Part shown: positions 1 through 8,040 of the stretch, piece after piece | Numbering within the stretch: position 1 is the first letter of the stretch | Layout of the letters: each line of letters starts with the position of its first letter | Source of the DNA: SLID01 sp041667545 | GTDB lineage: Bacteria > Omnitrophota > Gorgyraeia > Tantalellales > Tantalellaceae | NCBI GenBank assembly: GCA_041667545.1 | Contig: JBAYES010000052.1 | Location: 1 to 13,742 of the forward strand | Length of the DNA stretch: 13,742 bases | Reading direction: 5' to 3' | The notes under the pieces: generated by a model | Databases searched by the model: none | Told to the model about the DNA's origin: nothing | Seen by the model: only the letters and a program-made list of their open reading frames with translations | Position numbers and translations under genes: made by a program

Positions 1-3000
1 ACCATAAGAACTTTCTCGCCTGATATTTCGAGGGATAAAAGCCCGGCATAGCCGGCTACGCGGCGTTTACGGATATCGTACATCTCAAGCAGAAAAAAAT
101 CCTTGTTTTCCCATAGATCCATGTCTTCCGCGACACATACCCCCGTGGGGAGCCCCCACAAACCGTGCGGAATACCCTTAACAGCCCTGAACTCAAGAAT
201 AGACGGATCATCTTCACTGAACTCGATGAATTTTTTCCTCGCAAGGCGTATCTCTTCAAGAGCTCTTCCCAGTATCTCATGCCTTATTTCAGAATGCGTC
301 ATCACATCAGGGTGTCCCATCCCGTCGATCGTATTTTCAAGAAAGTCCCGAAGTTCGGGGTCCTCCACTTTATTAATGATCTTTTCCCGGATCTCATCTC
401 TGTTTTTCCCGGAAAAGATCCGACATACAGCGTCCCTCTTTGACCCTTTATCCAGATTACCGCCCCATATACGCTCTATCGCGACTTTTAATGGTTCCGG
501 GTCGGATATGGGAATTGTTTTGCGTCCCGATTTCCGAGGAAGCTCACCGCGGGGGACCTTTCCTAATTCTTCATTTAAGAGGTCCTTCAATTCACCGTTA
601 AAAAGCTGTTCCAGCAAGATAAGGTCATGATACCCCGTCCCTTTAACGGCCCCGATCTTAGCTGCAACCGTCCCTATGTTAGATACATACGAATAAAACG
701 CCCTCTCACAGTTACTTCTTAACTCTTCAACATCCGGAGATCCGGAATATTCTTTGAGCGAAATAAGAAAATCTTCCCCGGCTTCGGCGGTTCTTTTATG
801 GCCGCTTATGCTCTCGGCGTCTTTTCTGGTATCTAATAGAACCGTAAGTTCTTCCGAAAACTCTATGCTTTCATCCGGTTTTAATATTCGCGTAACAACC
901 GGAATAGCGTCTTTTTCCCCGCCGCCGAGATCTCTGTTCCTGAGCGCCTCAGGAACATCATCCCGCCTTTCTCCTGAACGTATAACACGCCGCATCTGCC
1001 CTAATATCTCATCCTTCTTAAGAGACGAAGACCCGGAAGGAGGTATGCGGGTCTCGATCGCCGAAAGCATTATCTCTTCCCTTGAATCCCAGCTGTACCC
1101 CTCGAATATGCTGTTATGGAGAAAACCGTCTATTTCGTCCGGGCCCATACTATCGTCGCGTATCTTTTCGGCAAAGTCCGAGAGAAAGCCGAGGAATTCT
1201 TCTCCTCTTTCCATGTATAATCTGTACAAAAGCCCGGTAAAACTTTTCATGCGTCCTGAGAATTCCAGTATAGATCTTTTTTCATTTTCATCCGGGTTCA
1301 CGGGAACCTCTCCCATAGAGACCGCTTCGACCAGACCTCCCAGTATATTGAGCGAGTAATTCTTGTTTTCCCGTATCACAGCCGCGCAAAGATCAAGATG
1401 ACCGATAAGGTCCGCGCCTTTCTCTTTGAGCGTCTTTAAATGTTCGCGGCTTAGTATCAGGGTAAGAATGTTGTATCTGTTGTATTCCGTAGTATTTCCG
1501 CAAATTCTCAGGATCGCACCTCTCAATTCCGGCCAATTTTCGTAAAGTTCTTCACGCGGAAATATTTCGAACATATCCTGGAAAAGATCATTAAAAAGCT
1601 TTCCGCGCGAACCGCCGGCTGACGAAACTATTACCGCAAGCTGTCCGCCAAGTTTCACCAGCATTCTCCGTATATAACCGGCAGGATCAAGTTCCTCCGC
1701 CATGTCCCTGAAAAGCGGAAGAGCTTCATACAAATATACTTTGTCCTCCCCGGCGGCTTTCCCGAAAGAAGCAAGGCCTTTCCCTATCTCGAGCATATCC
1801 CGCCTGAGATCCTCCGGGCGATCTTTCTTTTTAAGCATATCGGCAAAAAGAGGGATCCCCTTATACAGGACATAACCGGAGGTATCTCCGGAAGAAATCG
1901 CAAGTTCCACGATGGTTCCCCATTGCTGCCTGATAATTTCCTCCTCGAAGATCTCCGCCATACCCGGCAGGCCCTTTTCCAGCAAAAGCCGCGTATTTTC
2001 GGCACCTTCGCCGGAAGCTTCCTTCATTTTCTTTAGATCGGTCCCTATCTTTACAAGGTTCTTCCCGCTTTTTTCGCCATGGAATATGTCAATAATGGCC
2101 TTTTTCAGTGCAAGCAGGGAAAAATGTACTGAAGATGCCGCTTCTCCGCCAAGATCATCATAGATCTTCATTATCTCATTCCAATGCTCCGCGACAAAGA
2201 TCTCGCCAAACCCGTCCGTTAAGCTTTTTAAACCGTCATATATGTATTCCCTCTCCGAAACGTGTTTTGAGCCGGCCGCTCTGACCGCCATACCGGACAT
2301 TTCAGAGGATGTTTTTTGTAACAGCTCAAGCGTTTTTTCAATATCACCCGGTGTTTTTGATATCCTGAACGCGGTTTCGAAACCCTTATCAAAAAATGTC
2401 CCGGCATCATCCCCGGCGTTTTTGGCTATTGACACAAGAACATCGCTTATCTTCATCATATATTCTCGTGTTTTTTCGCGGTTGTCTGAAAAATATATAT
2501 CATCAAGCAGCCCCGATCTGCTGTCATAAAAGCGCGGAAGGCCGTCCCTTAGAATATAATACGCGTTCTTTCCGGCTCTCCGGCAGATCTTTCTTATAAT
2601 ATCCCAATGTTCTTTTATCGCCTCTATGCCGATCGAATCTCCAAACCCTTCCTGAAAAAGCTTCAAGACGTTTTCCTCCGACTGTATCCCGGCTCTAAGG
2701 ATCTCGTTCCATCGCGTCGAAATGAATTCCCGTCCGAACTTGTGTATTTCCCCCGCGCCGTATTCAAAGAAAAATTCCGCGTTCTCTTCTCCTATGGAAG
2801 CTGCGAATTCCGCAAGTTTCTCGCCGACACCACCCCATATCAGTACATCCCGGACTTTCTCATCAAGGCGGTCGAAATCCCTGAAACCTTTGCCCATAGC
2901 CATGATCGGTAAAATAAGATCCTCGTAACCTTTTTTTGCCATGACCCTCCGCACCTCGAGTGTAAGCCTGCTGTCAAGTTGTCCAAAGATCCTGCGCTGG

Positions 3001-5012
3001 AGTATCCTGAGAAGATAATGCCTGTTCTCCGGATCATTCAGCCATGAACTCTCTCTGTCAACCCAATACTCTCCTTCTCCGCGTAGTTCATCCATAACTT
3101 CGCCCGCATCTATAGGATCGAATGTCTTTCCTTTAACCTCAACCTCTATCTGTTTCAGATCGGAGTCGAAAACCAGATACATTTTCCCCGTTAAAAGCAG
3201 ATACTCCATTATCTCATGCATTACCGCCATAGCTCTTACATGAAAAAGCCCGCGGTTGATCGCGATCATCTTTTTTTCAGGATAAACCAGACCAAGCATA
3301 TCCGCGTACAGTTCTTCGTAAAACACCACATTTACATCACCGTCAAAAGTATCGACCATGGCCCGAACAAGCGGTTTTTCATATCGGGAATTATCTACAA
3401 TGGTCTCTTTATCCAAAGTAAACACATCTTCCGTAAGATGTAAAACCGCTGTCTGCAAGATCAGTTTGCCTTCTTCCCTGAATTTGACGTCGATCGAAAC
3501 CGGGCCCGACGGGCCTTCATTTAACGAAAAATAGATAATGTCTATTTTTTTGCCGATACGGGCAACCTTATAATTCTCTGCCGGATCCGGCTCCGTCAAA
3601 AGACGTCCCGGAACCGCGCGCCTCTCGAGAGCCCTGACATCTTCAACCAGAGCTATCGCGGATTCCCAGGAAAGAGTGTGGAATACCGTAAAACTTTCCG
3701 GATCATCGTCTTCGCGTTCCGGGATCTCCCGAACCACCATGGGTGTAAATCCCACATCCCCGCGTTCAAAGAACTTTTTCGCCTCCTGATCCGCCGGATA
3801 CAATATCATAACCGGCTTGCTCATGATCACAGATTCGAAAATTATGCGGTCAATATCGTCTCTCTCGAACTCTTCCGGATATCTCAGAGACGTCATCACC
3901 TCTTCAACCGCTTTGGCTATAAGCAGCTTTCCAAGCCCCAAATTCCGGTAATTTTCGGATATTTCAAAGTATTTCCCGAGGTACCCTCTGCTTAATCCGG
4001 AGATAGACCCATCCTCCACCACGGGTATAGGCGCGGCGGAAGAAACTCCCAAACCGATTATTTTCCCCGAAATATCGTTTATACATACAAGAAAAACATC
4101 CGTGCCATCTTTGTCCGGCGACACGGCGGACATCCACTGCCGTTTCTTAAAATCCCTCTTTTCGTCGCCTGCTTCGTCAAACCACCTGTCGATAATCTCG
4201 GCCATCTCGACGTAACCGCTGACTACCGACGTGTAATACTGCGCGCCGCCGACAGTAAAAGTACTGCGTGTCCCGGTGTCTTCCGCGTTTATTCCTGTTT
4301 CCCCGAGGTCAGAGCCGGATATTTCGGCAGGCTCGGCGCCTTTTTCCAAATAACCGGGAATATTTCCATCTATCCACGCGTTTATATCGCCTCTATCATC
4401 GAAGGAAAAATAAAGCTGCTCTTCTATTGTTGATAGTCTTTGTTCATTATGGGTTATTGGGCTTACGGTTATCCTGCCTTCATCGGACCGCAAATCGTTT
4501 ATGTCCCGATGAGTTGAATTGATGCGGTACAACTTGCCTTTATTCTTTCCACCCGCAATTTCGACATCTACTGAAACGCCATATTCCCCGGGCGCCGTTT
4601 CACGCAGCCGCGGCTCTGAAATAACACGTAACATTCGTGTGCGTTCTGAATAAGGCGCCGTTTGATCGAGATTCCAGAACCATTCGTCAAGACGCGCGTT
4701 AAGTTCGGATAATGAAGGTAATTGAAGGGTAGGAATACCGTCGGAATGGGAGATCTCATGTATACCCGGCATTTTTTGCAGAATAGAGCTAAGTATTACT
4801 ACAGCTTCGACGCGGAACTGATCTTGATGCTCACTTTCGACCTCTCCGGAAATTGAGTTGAAAATTGAGCGTACCTGCAATAGGTGAGCATCCTGCGCCT
4901 CGACCGGCATTGAAAAACCATCAAAAGATACCGCATTAAACAGCAGCGCGGCCGTTAAAGCGATCTTTAACAACATCCCCGGCACAGTATTGTAACGTCT
5001 TAATTTAAACAT
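1..5012 (-). CDS. Giant exported protein: signal peptide, GNAT-like domain, helical Trp repeats (3' end beyond window)
   Basis: The minus-strand frame is open for 1670 codons from the ATG at 5012 to the left edge with no stop, so the C-terminus is missing. The start is chosen because it follows a strong promoter and opens a signal peptide: basic residues (MFKLRRYN), a hydrophobic core about residues 13-30, then ...PVEAQDA. Residues about 250-430 look like a GNAT N-acetyltransferase: the acyl-CoA loop ENYRNLGLGKLL fits R/Q-x-x-G-x-G/A with R356, G359 and G361. Residues about 560-640 carry HEIMEY (H599), an incomplete zincin-like motif lacking the third ligand. Residues about 650-1300 are almost purely helical with a recurring unit ending in a Trp (W768, W803, W944, W1031, W1160), like HEAT/ARM solenoids. 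The visible end contains PTGVCVAEDMDLW (C1626) in a module I do not recognise. The ribosome site is weak (A-rich). Family knowledge supports the GNAT call; substrate and role are unknown. A secreted scaffold with one modifying domain is an inference. Confidence 0.8.
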   Translation of the reverse strand, partial: MFKLRRYNTVPGMLLKIALTAALLFNAVSFDGFSMPVEAQDAHLLQVRSIFNSISGEVESEHQDQFRVEAVVILSSILQKMPGIHEISHSDGIPTLQLPSLSELNARLDEWFWNLDQTAPYSERTRMLRVISEPRLRETAPGEYGVSVDVEIAGGKNKGKLYRINSTHRDINDLRSDEGRITVSPITHNEQRLSTIEEQLYFSFDDRGDINAWIDGNIPGYLEKGAEPAEISGSDLGETGINAEDTGTRSTFTVGGAQYYTSVVSGYVEMAEIIDRWFDEAGDEKRDFKKRQWMSAVSPDKDGTDVFLVCINDISGKIIGLGVSSAAPIPVVEDGSISGLSRGYLGKYFEISENYRNLGLGKLLIAKAVEEVMTSLRYPEEFERDDIDRIIFESVIMSKPVMILYPADQEAKKFFERGDVGFTPMVVREIPEREDDDPESFTVFHTLSWESAIALVEDVRALERRAVPGRLLTEPDPAENYKVARIGKKIDIIYFSLNEGPSGPVSIDVKFREEGKLILQTAVLHLTEDVFTLDKETIVDNSRYEKPLVRAMVDTFDGDVNVVFYEELYADMLGLVYPEKKMIAINRGLFHVRAMAVMHEIMEYLLLTGKMYLVFDSDLKQIEVEVKGKTFDPIDAGEVMDELRGEGEYWVDRESSWLNDPENRHYLLRILQRRIFGQLDSRLTLEVRRVMAKKGYEDLILPIMAMGKGFRDFDRLDEKVRDVLIWGGVGEKLAEFAASIGEENAEFFFEYGAGEIHKFGREFISTRWNEILRAGIQSEENVLKLFQEGFGDSIGIEAIKEHWDIIRKICRRAGKNAYYILRDGLPRFYDSRSGLLDDIYFSDNREKTREYMMKISDVLVSIAKNAGDDAGTFFDKGFETAFRISKTPGDIEKTLELLQKTSSEMSGMAVRAAGSKHVSEREYIYDGLKSLTDGFGEIFVAEHWNEIMKIYDDLGGEAASSVHFSLLALKKAIIDIFHGEKSGKNLVKIGTDLKKMKEASGEGAENTRLLLEKGLPGMAEIFEEEIIRQQWGTIVELAISSGDTSGYVLYKGIPLFADMLKKKDRPEDLRRDMLEIGKGLASFGKAAGEDKVYLYEALPLFRDMAEELDPAGYIRRMLVKLGGQLAVIVSSAGGSRGKLFNDLFQDMFEIFPREELYENWPELRGAILRICGNTTEYNRYNILTLILSREHLKTLKEKGADLIGHLDLCAAVIRENKNYSLNILGGLVEAVSMGEVPVNPDENEKRSILEFSGRMKSFTGLLYRLYMERGEEFLGFLSDFAEKIRDDSMGPDEIDGFLHNSIFEGYSWDSREEIMLSAIETRIPPSGSSSLKKDEILGQMRRVIRSGERRDDVPEALRNRDLGGGEKDAIPVVTRILKPDESIEFSEELTVLLDTRKDAESISGHKRTAEAGEDFLISLKEYSGSPDVEELRSNCERAFYSYVSNIGTVAAKIGAVKGTGYHDLILLEQLFNGELKDLLNEELGKVPRGELPRKSGRKTIPISDPEPLKVAIERIWGGNLDKGSKRDAVCRIFSGKNRDEIREKIINKVEDPELRDFLENTIDGMGHPDVMTHSEIRHEILGRALEEIRLARKKFIEFSEDDPSILEFRAVKGIPHGLWGLPTGVCVAEDMDLWENKDFFLLEMYDIRKRRVAGYAGLLSLEISGEKVLM

Positions 5013-5083
5013 TTTTATCTTAGGAATCAGGGCTTATACCCCGCCTTTTGTATAAGAATCTTAGATTTTATTTTACTAACGAA

Positions 5084-5111
5084 ATTATACCACAAATTTG
5101 AATAATATCAA
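5084..5111 (-). promoter_or_regulatory. Sigma70-type promoter of the giant left gene
   Basis: Read on the minus strand, TTGATA (5106-5111) is followed by a 16-bp spacer and TATAAT (5084-5089). The -10 matches consensus and the -35 differs at two positions. It points at the ATG at 5012; transcription would start near 5077 and leave a 5' leader of about 65 nt. No strong Shine-Dalgarno sequence lies directly before that ATG. Confidence 0.65.
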
Positions 5112-5274
5112 ATAACATATTCTTACTATTTGTTATTTAACAATTACTGCGGAAATTTTCTACGGGACGGGAAAATGAATTCAAACAGTATAGTGTAATA
5201 CTACGTAACATTTCAGTTATCCGCGGAAATGTAGCGCCCCCACGCCCGTCGTTGCGAACCCGCCGAAGGCGGGT

Positions 5275-5398
5275 GAAGCCCTTCGGTTCGTGATAAATGC
5301 TATGGCTCAGGATTTCGGCAGACTTTGCATAGGGCCGAAGCCCTTCGTTTCGTGGGAACATACGAGGCTCAGGATTTCGGCAGACTTGGCATAGGGCC
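5275..5398. repeat. Two tandem 62-bp units of an interspersed repeat
   Basis: Units 5275-5336 and 5337-5398 both begin GAAGCCCTTCG and both contain GCTCAGGATTTCGGCAGACT; I count about 51 of 62 identical positions, with most differences in a central 12-bp block. The reverse complement of the same unit recurs at 12904-12972 in the right spacer. Any reading frame through here encodes only the repeat. Just left, at about 5260-5274, CCCGCC-GAA-GGCGGG forms a small perfect hairpin. Confidence 0.8.
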
Positions 5399-5432
5399 GA
5401 AGCAATCTCCCTCCGAAATATTTTCATATTAT

Positions 5433-5475
5433 GGGATCACTTCGTCGCCCCCTTCGGGGGCTCCTCGTGACGACG
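5433..5475. repeat. GC-rich palindromic (REP-like) repeat with stable hairpin
   Basis: GCCCCC at 5447-5452 and GGGGGC at 5456-5461 form a 6-bp stem around TTC, alternatively a CCCC/GGGG stem closed by a TTCG tetraloop. The surroundings (ATCACTTCGTCGC ... GCTCCTCGTGACGACG) are a diverged reverse complement of the GTTGCGAGGGAGC-AAAGCGACCGAAGCAATC element in the right spacer, so this is another member of one interspersed family. It could also stop transcription in either direction, but no T-run follows it. Confidence 0.65.
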
Positions 5476-5550
5476 GCGTAGGATTCTACTGCAGATGACT
5501 GAGATGTTACGTATAGTGTAATACTGCCCAATTTTTGGATCAGTAGTTAA

Positions 5551-5570
5551 GGTGTAAAATGGTGTAAAAT
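5551..5570. repeat. Perfect 10-bp tandem repeat
   Basis: GGTGTAAAAT occurs twice head to tail between the MITE-like element and the end of the glycan operon. No function is visible. Confidence 0.6.
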
Positions 5571-5607
5571 TTACCCGACTACGGGAAGTCTGAAAATGAG
5601 GGGAGTA

Positions 5608-6273
5608 TTAAAAAACTTCTTCTTCATGAAAACAAGTTAATCTATTAATAAAAATACTGCGTAAATTATGCTGTTGAATATATTGTGACATCCTCCCCCA
5701 CAAATCAGCATCTCCCGGATAGTCTTTTTCTGTTTCTTCATATACATTTCTAATCGTAAATGGTAATAATTCGTAATTCCAGCAAACAGATGAGCGCACA
5801 ATACCATTTGGTTTTGGTAAAAATGGAATAACTTTTTGCTCTGTTTGTACGTTTGGCAAATGTTCCGCATTTTTATGTACTGATTTGGTACAAGCCCATG
5901 CAAAAGGTGTATTATCTTTAAAAAGTTGAAGATGGTCTTCAGCCCACCAATCATCATGGTCTAATGAAGCTATATAGTTTATTCCCATACTGAGCGCTTG
6001 TTTCAAACCATAGTTGCTTGCATTCACACCTCCACAACACCATAATCTAAAACCTGTATATTTATCTCTTTCATATGCATAGGTTAAATTCTCATACAAA
6101 GCATTTTGGGGAATTAAAGATATAATTTCAGAATCATTTTCATACTTATCACCAATTACAAATAACTTAAAATCTTGACACGTCTGTGCAAGAACTGAAT
6201 CAATACAGCGTTTCAGATAAAAAGGCGTCTTCCCATCTTTTCTGCAATATGTCGGAATTATAACAGCGATCAT
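5608..6273 (-). CDS. Family 2 glycosyltransferase (GT-A fold)
   Basis: This 221-residue protein starts with the Rossmann-like strand AVIIPTYCRKDG (residues 3-14) and the helix YLKRCIDSVLAQT, the standard opening of GT2 transferases that pass a sugar from a nucleotide-sugar donor to a growing glycan. SLDHDDWW at 103-110 is the acidic metal/donor site (DxD-like, D105-D108). Later residues keep the expected EExxxDYPGDADLWGR region. No membrane segment is evident, so it probably acts at the cytosolic face of the membrane. Its ATG overlaps the TAA of the methyltransferase gene (TAATG), showing translational coupling, with a GAGG about 10 nt upstream. It is the last gene of the operon; I see no convincing terminator after it, only a 4-bp stem at 5574-5585. 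Donor and acceptor cannot be read from the sequence. Base composition is AT-rich like the rest of the island. Confidence 0.85.
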   Translation of the reverse strand: MIAVIIPTYCRKDGKTPFYLKRCIDSVLAQTCQDFKLFVIGDKYENDSEIISLIPQNALYENLTYAYERDKYTGFRLWCCGGVNASNYGLKQALSMGINYIASLDHDDWWAEDHLQLFKDNTPFAWACTKSVHKNAEHLPNVQTEQKVIPFLPKPNGIVRSSVCWNYELLPFTIRNVYEETEKDYPGDADLWGRMSQYIQQHNLRSIFINRLTCFHEEEVF

Positions 6274-6812
6274 TATTTAACAGCCTCATATATTAATTCA
6301 TTATTAAATGGCCTGTTTTCTATTGAATCCAAATTTTTGTCTTTGCTTTCTTTGTACTTACATGGGTAAACATTTTTGAACCCTGCATTCATAAGCGCAA
6401 AGGTCAATTGGTCTTCATCGTACACATACTGATGTCCCCATAATTTCATTGCTTCATTAAACATATCGCATGGTGATTTCGGTTTCCACCCACCAATAGC
6501 TATCAGTTCTTTATTCAGATATCTCATTGCCAGCCATCTTAGATTAGGGGTGCTAATCCTTAAAATTCCATTAGGTTTTAAAATCCTATAGCACTCTGAA
6601 AGAAAAAATACACCTTCATTTTTTGTTAGATGTTCTATGAAATGCTCATTATAGATATAAGAAATGGAATTTTTTCTAAAAGGAAAGGTCTTTCTCGCAT
6701 CTAATTCTATATCCGCGATATTACTTTGCAGGTCAGCGTTAATCCATCCGTTTATGTTATTTTCTCCGCATCCAACATGTAGTTTTTTATTTTTATCTTT
6801 TTTCCCGCTCAT
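6273..6812 (-). CDS. SAM-dependent methyltransferase, COG4627-like
   Basis: A 179-residue class I methyltransferase. Motif I is LHVGCGENN (11-19), followed by GWINADL with acidic D27, the usual ribose contact. The post-I signature NEHFIEHL (55-62) and YRILKPNGILRISTPNL (75-91) are hallmarks of the COG4627 group of predicted methyltransferases found in polysaccharide clusters. The C-terminal half (DEDQLTFALMNAGFKNVYPCKYKES) completes the Rossmann domain. It overlaps the acyltransferase gene by 20 bp at its start and the glycosyltransferase gene by 1 bp at its end, so all three are probably co-translated. AGGG lies about 8 nt before the ATG. The methyl acceptor is unknown; a sugar hydroxyl or carboxylate of the glycan precursor is likely from context. 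Confidence 0.85.
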   Translation of the reverse strand: MSGKKDKNKKLHVGCGENNINGWINADLQSNIADIELDARKTFPFRKNSISYIYNEHFIEHLTKNEGVFFLSECYRILKPNGILRISTPNLRWLAMRYLNKELIAIGGWKPKSPCDMFNEAMKLWGHQYVYDEDQLTFALMNAGFKNVYPCKYKESKDKNLDSIENRPFNNELIYEAVK

Positions 6813-7359
6813 TGAGAAGCCCTATATGATTTAAAAGTTTATCAGAACGTTTTTTTAAAAATTTCGCTGGAACACCACCAAAAACACACCATCCATCTAC
6901 ATCTTTTTTCACCAAAGAATGTGCGCCAACAACTGCTCCCTCATGAAGAGTGACTCCAGGCAGAATGATACTTGAAGATCCAATAGCAGCATATCTTTTA
7001 ATGGTCACTGGAGCAACGTGAACATTTGTATACAATGGATCAACCATTGGCCCCATAAGATACTCTCCACCATAATTATCATTGCTTGAATATACTAAAA
7101 CTCTGGACGATATTATGCCATAATCTTCTATTGTTATTTTCCCTTTTCCTATCAAAGCTGAATAACATGAAATGTGTATATAACTATGCAATTCAATTCC
7201 GTCTTCTCCCGGACTTAAAATACAAAAATCATCTATTCTTACATTACTGCCTATTGATATTTTAGTTGGTCTATAAATTGAAGCCTTATCTGAAATCTGT
7301 ACATTTTCTCCCAGATTTAAAAGCCCCATTTTGAGGAGTTCCCCCCTGCTCAAAAACAT
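6793..7359 (-). CDS. Hexapeptide-repeat acyltransferase (left-handed beta-helix)
   Basis: A 188-residue trimeric-type acyltransferase built of hexapeptide turns (KISIGSNVRIDDFCI, GKITIEDYGIISS, VTIKRYAAIGSSSIILPGVTL, GAVVGAHSLV) and ending in VFGGVPAKFLKKR, the standard cap of LbH sugar O/N-acetyltransferases. The stretch YSSNDNYGGEYLMGP before the last coils fits the subgroup often next to DegT aminotransferases, suggesting it acetylates the amino sugar made by the upstream gene. I start at 7359 instead of the in-frame ATG 27 bases earlier because GGGGGG sits about 8 nt before this ATG and because it leaves only 1 nt after the aminotransferase stop. The 3' end overlaps the methyltransferase gene by 20 bp. 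The acceptor is inferred from context. Confidence 0.85.
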   Translation of the reverse strand: MFLSRGELLKMGLLNLGENVQISDKASIYRPTKISIGSNVRIDDFCILSPGEDGIELHSYIHISCYSALIGKGKITIEDYGIISSRVLVYSSNDNYGGEYLMGPMVDPLYTNVHVAPVTIKRYAAIGSSSIILPGVTLHEGAVVGAHSLVKKDVDGWCVFGGVPAKFLKKRSDKLLNHIGLLNEREKR

Positions 7360-7360
7360 G

Positions 7361-8002
7361 TTATTTCCCCCCTGTATATATTTCAAATTTTGATAAATCA
7401 GGATACGGTACCTCTTTGTCCTTTTGTGGGAGCGGCCGGGGGTTAGCCTCTACAGTATAAAATTGTTTCATAAAAAGTAACCCCCTTGCGGCGATTTCAG
7501 GCATCATGTAAAAATTCCAACCGAGGGTGTCTAAATCATCTTCGTGATATGACTTTTCTCTACGTCCTGAAAATCGTGCTTTCTTGAACCATTGATACGC
7601 CTTTTTATTATCGGTAAGGATCCCCCCCCCTTTGCTAAGTTTCAAATGCTTATAAGGCCCAGTGAACGACAGGCACATATATGCCCCGGGAATATACATA
7701 TTATGAGTAAATCGCAACGCAGAATCCCAAACAGGTGTGGGTTTAAGTTGATATGCTCCTTTTAAATATTTTGAACTTTTTACAAATTTAGGCGCCCCTC
7801 CGGCATGTATGATCTCGCATGGAACGGAAGGATAAGTGTGTGAAGGAATTTCAATTTCAAGACCTTCAATATTGATATATTTTAAAGCAAGAAAAAGAGC
7901 ATTGCTGCCATTATCAAGAGCAACACAAAATGGCGCGCCTGTGTATTTTGCAACTTCTTTTTCAAAATTTTCGGTTATTTTATAAATACCCTGTGCTGTC
8001 AT
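7361..8002 (-). CDS. Short DegT/DnrJ/EryC1/StrS-type PLP aminotransferase
   Basis: A 213-residue protein covering the large PLP-binding domain. FEKEVAKYTGAPFCVALDNGSNAL (13-36, shown in part) is the family's opening; D93 in VWDSAL is the expected pyridine-nitrogen aspartate and K118 in SFTGPYKHL the Schiff-base lysine, followed by KGGGILTDN. GWNFYMMPEIAARGLL matches the late family motif. Full-length members have about 360-400 residues; the small C-terminal domain is absent and the protein ends SKFEIYTGGK. I recall a short subclass like this in environmental bacteria and phages, so it may be complete, not truncated. Expected role: transamination of a keto nucleotide-sugar at the head of the operon. 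Codons 125-127 are a G9 run (7622-7630) that would frameshift on slippage. No clear Shine-Dalgarno precedes the ATG, and a stop lies 11 codons upstream, so the start is the least certain part. Confidence 0.8.
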   Translation of the reverse strand: MTAQGIYKITENFEKEVAKYTGAPFCVALDNGSNALFLALKYINIEGLEIEIPSHTYPSVPCEIIHAGGAPKFVKSSKYLKGAYQLKPTPVWDSALRFTHNMYIPGAYMCLSFTGPYKHLKLSKGGGILTDNKKAYQWFKKARFSGRREKSYHEDDLDTLGWNFYMMPEIAARGLLFMKQFYTVEANPRPLPQKDKEVPYPDLSKFEIYTGGK

Positions 8003-8040
8003 GATATTGTAAATTGTCAGGAATTTGTTTTTTCAACATT

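Larger units (their letters stand above)
5191..5524. mobile_element. MITE-like non-autonomous element with terminal inverted repeats and flanking direct repeat
   Basis: The left terminus 5202-5221 is TACGTAACATTTCAGTTATC. The right terminus 5494-5513, reverse-complemented, is TACGTAACATCTCAGTCATC, matching 18 of 20. Immediately outside, TAGTGTAATAC occurs in direct orientation at 5191-5201 and 5514-5524; the exact direct repeat extends to 15 bp (5188-5202 and 5511-5525) by overlapping the termini. This is the layout of a small transposable element of about 312 bp with an 11-bp target duplication. The interior has no credible gene; it holds two 62-bp tandem units and a GC-rich hairpin. No transposase is visible, so mobility would depend on one elsewhere. 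Confidence 0.65.

Noticed and set aside
103..1359. Several plus-strand frames of 90-200 codons over the left region
   Set aside because: They lie opposite a continuous 1670-codon minus-strand frame and are rich in Ser, Arg and Pro with no motif.
5275..5398. CRISPR array
   Set aside because: Only two 62-bp units directly abutting, with diverged interiors and no unique spacers of constant length; no cas genes nearby.
5137..5427. A 96-codon minus-strand frame in the left spacer
   Set aside because: It crosses the terminus of the MITE-like element and its interior repeats; the peptide is just translated repeat DNA and similar peptides would arise at each copy.
5574..5585. CCCG-ACTA-CGGG stem after the glycosyltransferase gene as an operon terminator
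   Set aside because: Only four base pairs, with a mixed A/T stretch and not a T-run behind it.
7332..7386. Start of the hexapeptide acyltransferase at the earlier ATG at 7386
   Set aside because: It would overlap the aminotransferase by 26 bp and lacks a ribosome site, whereas the ATG at 7359 has a GGGGGG sequence at proper distance.
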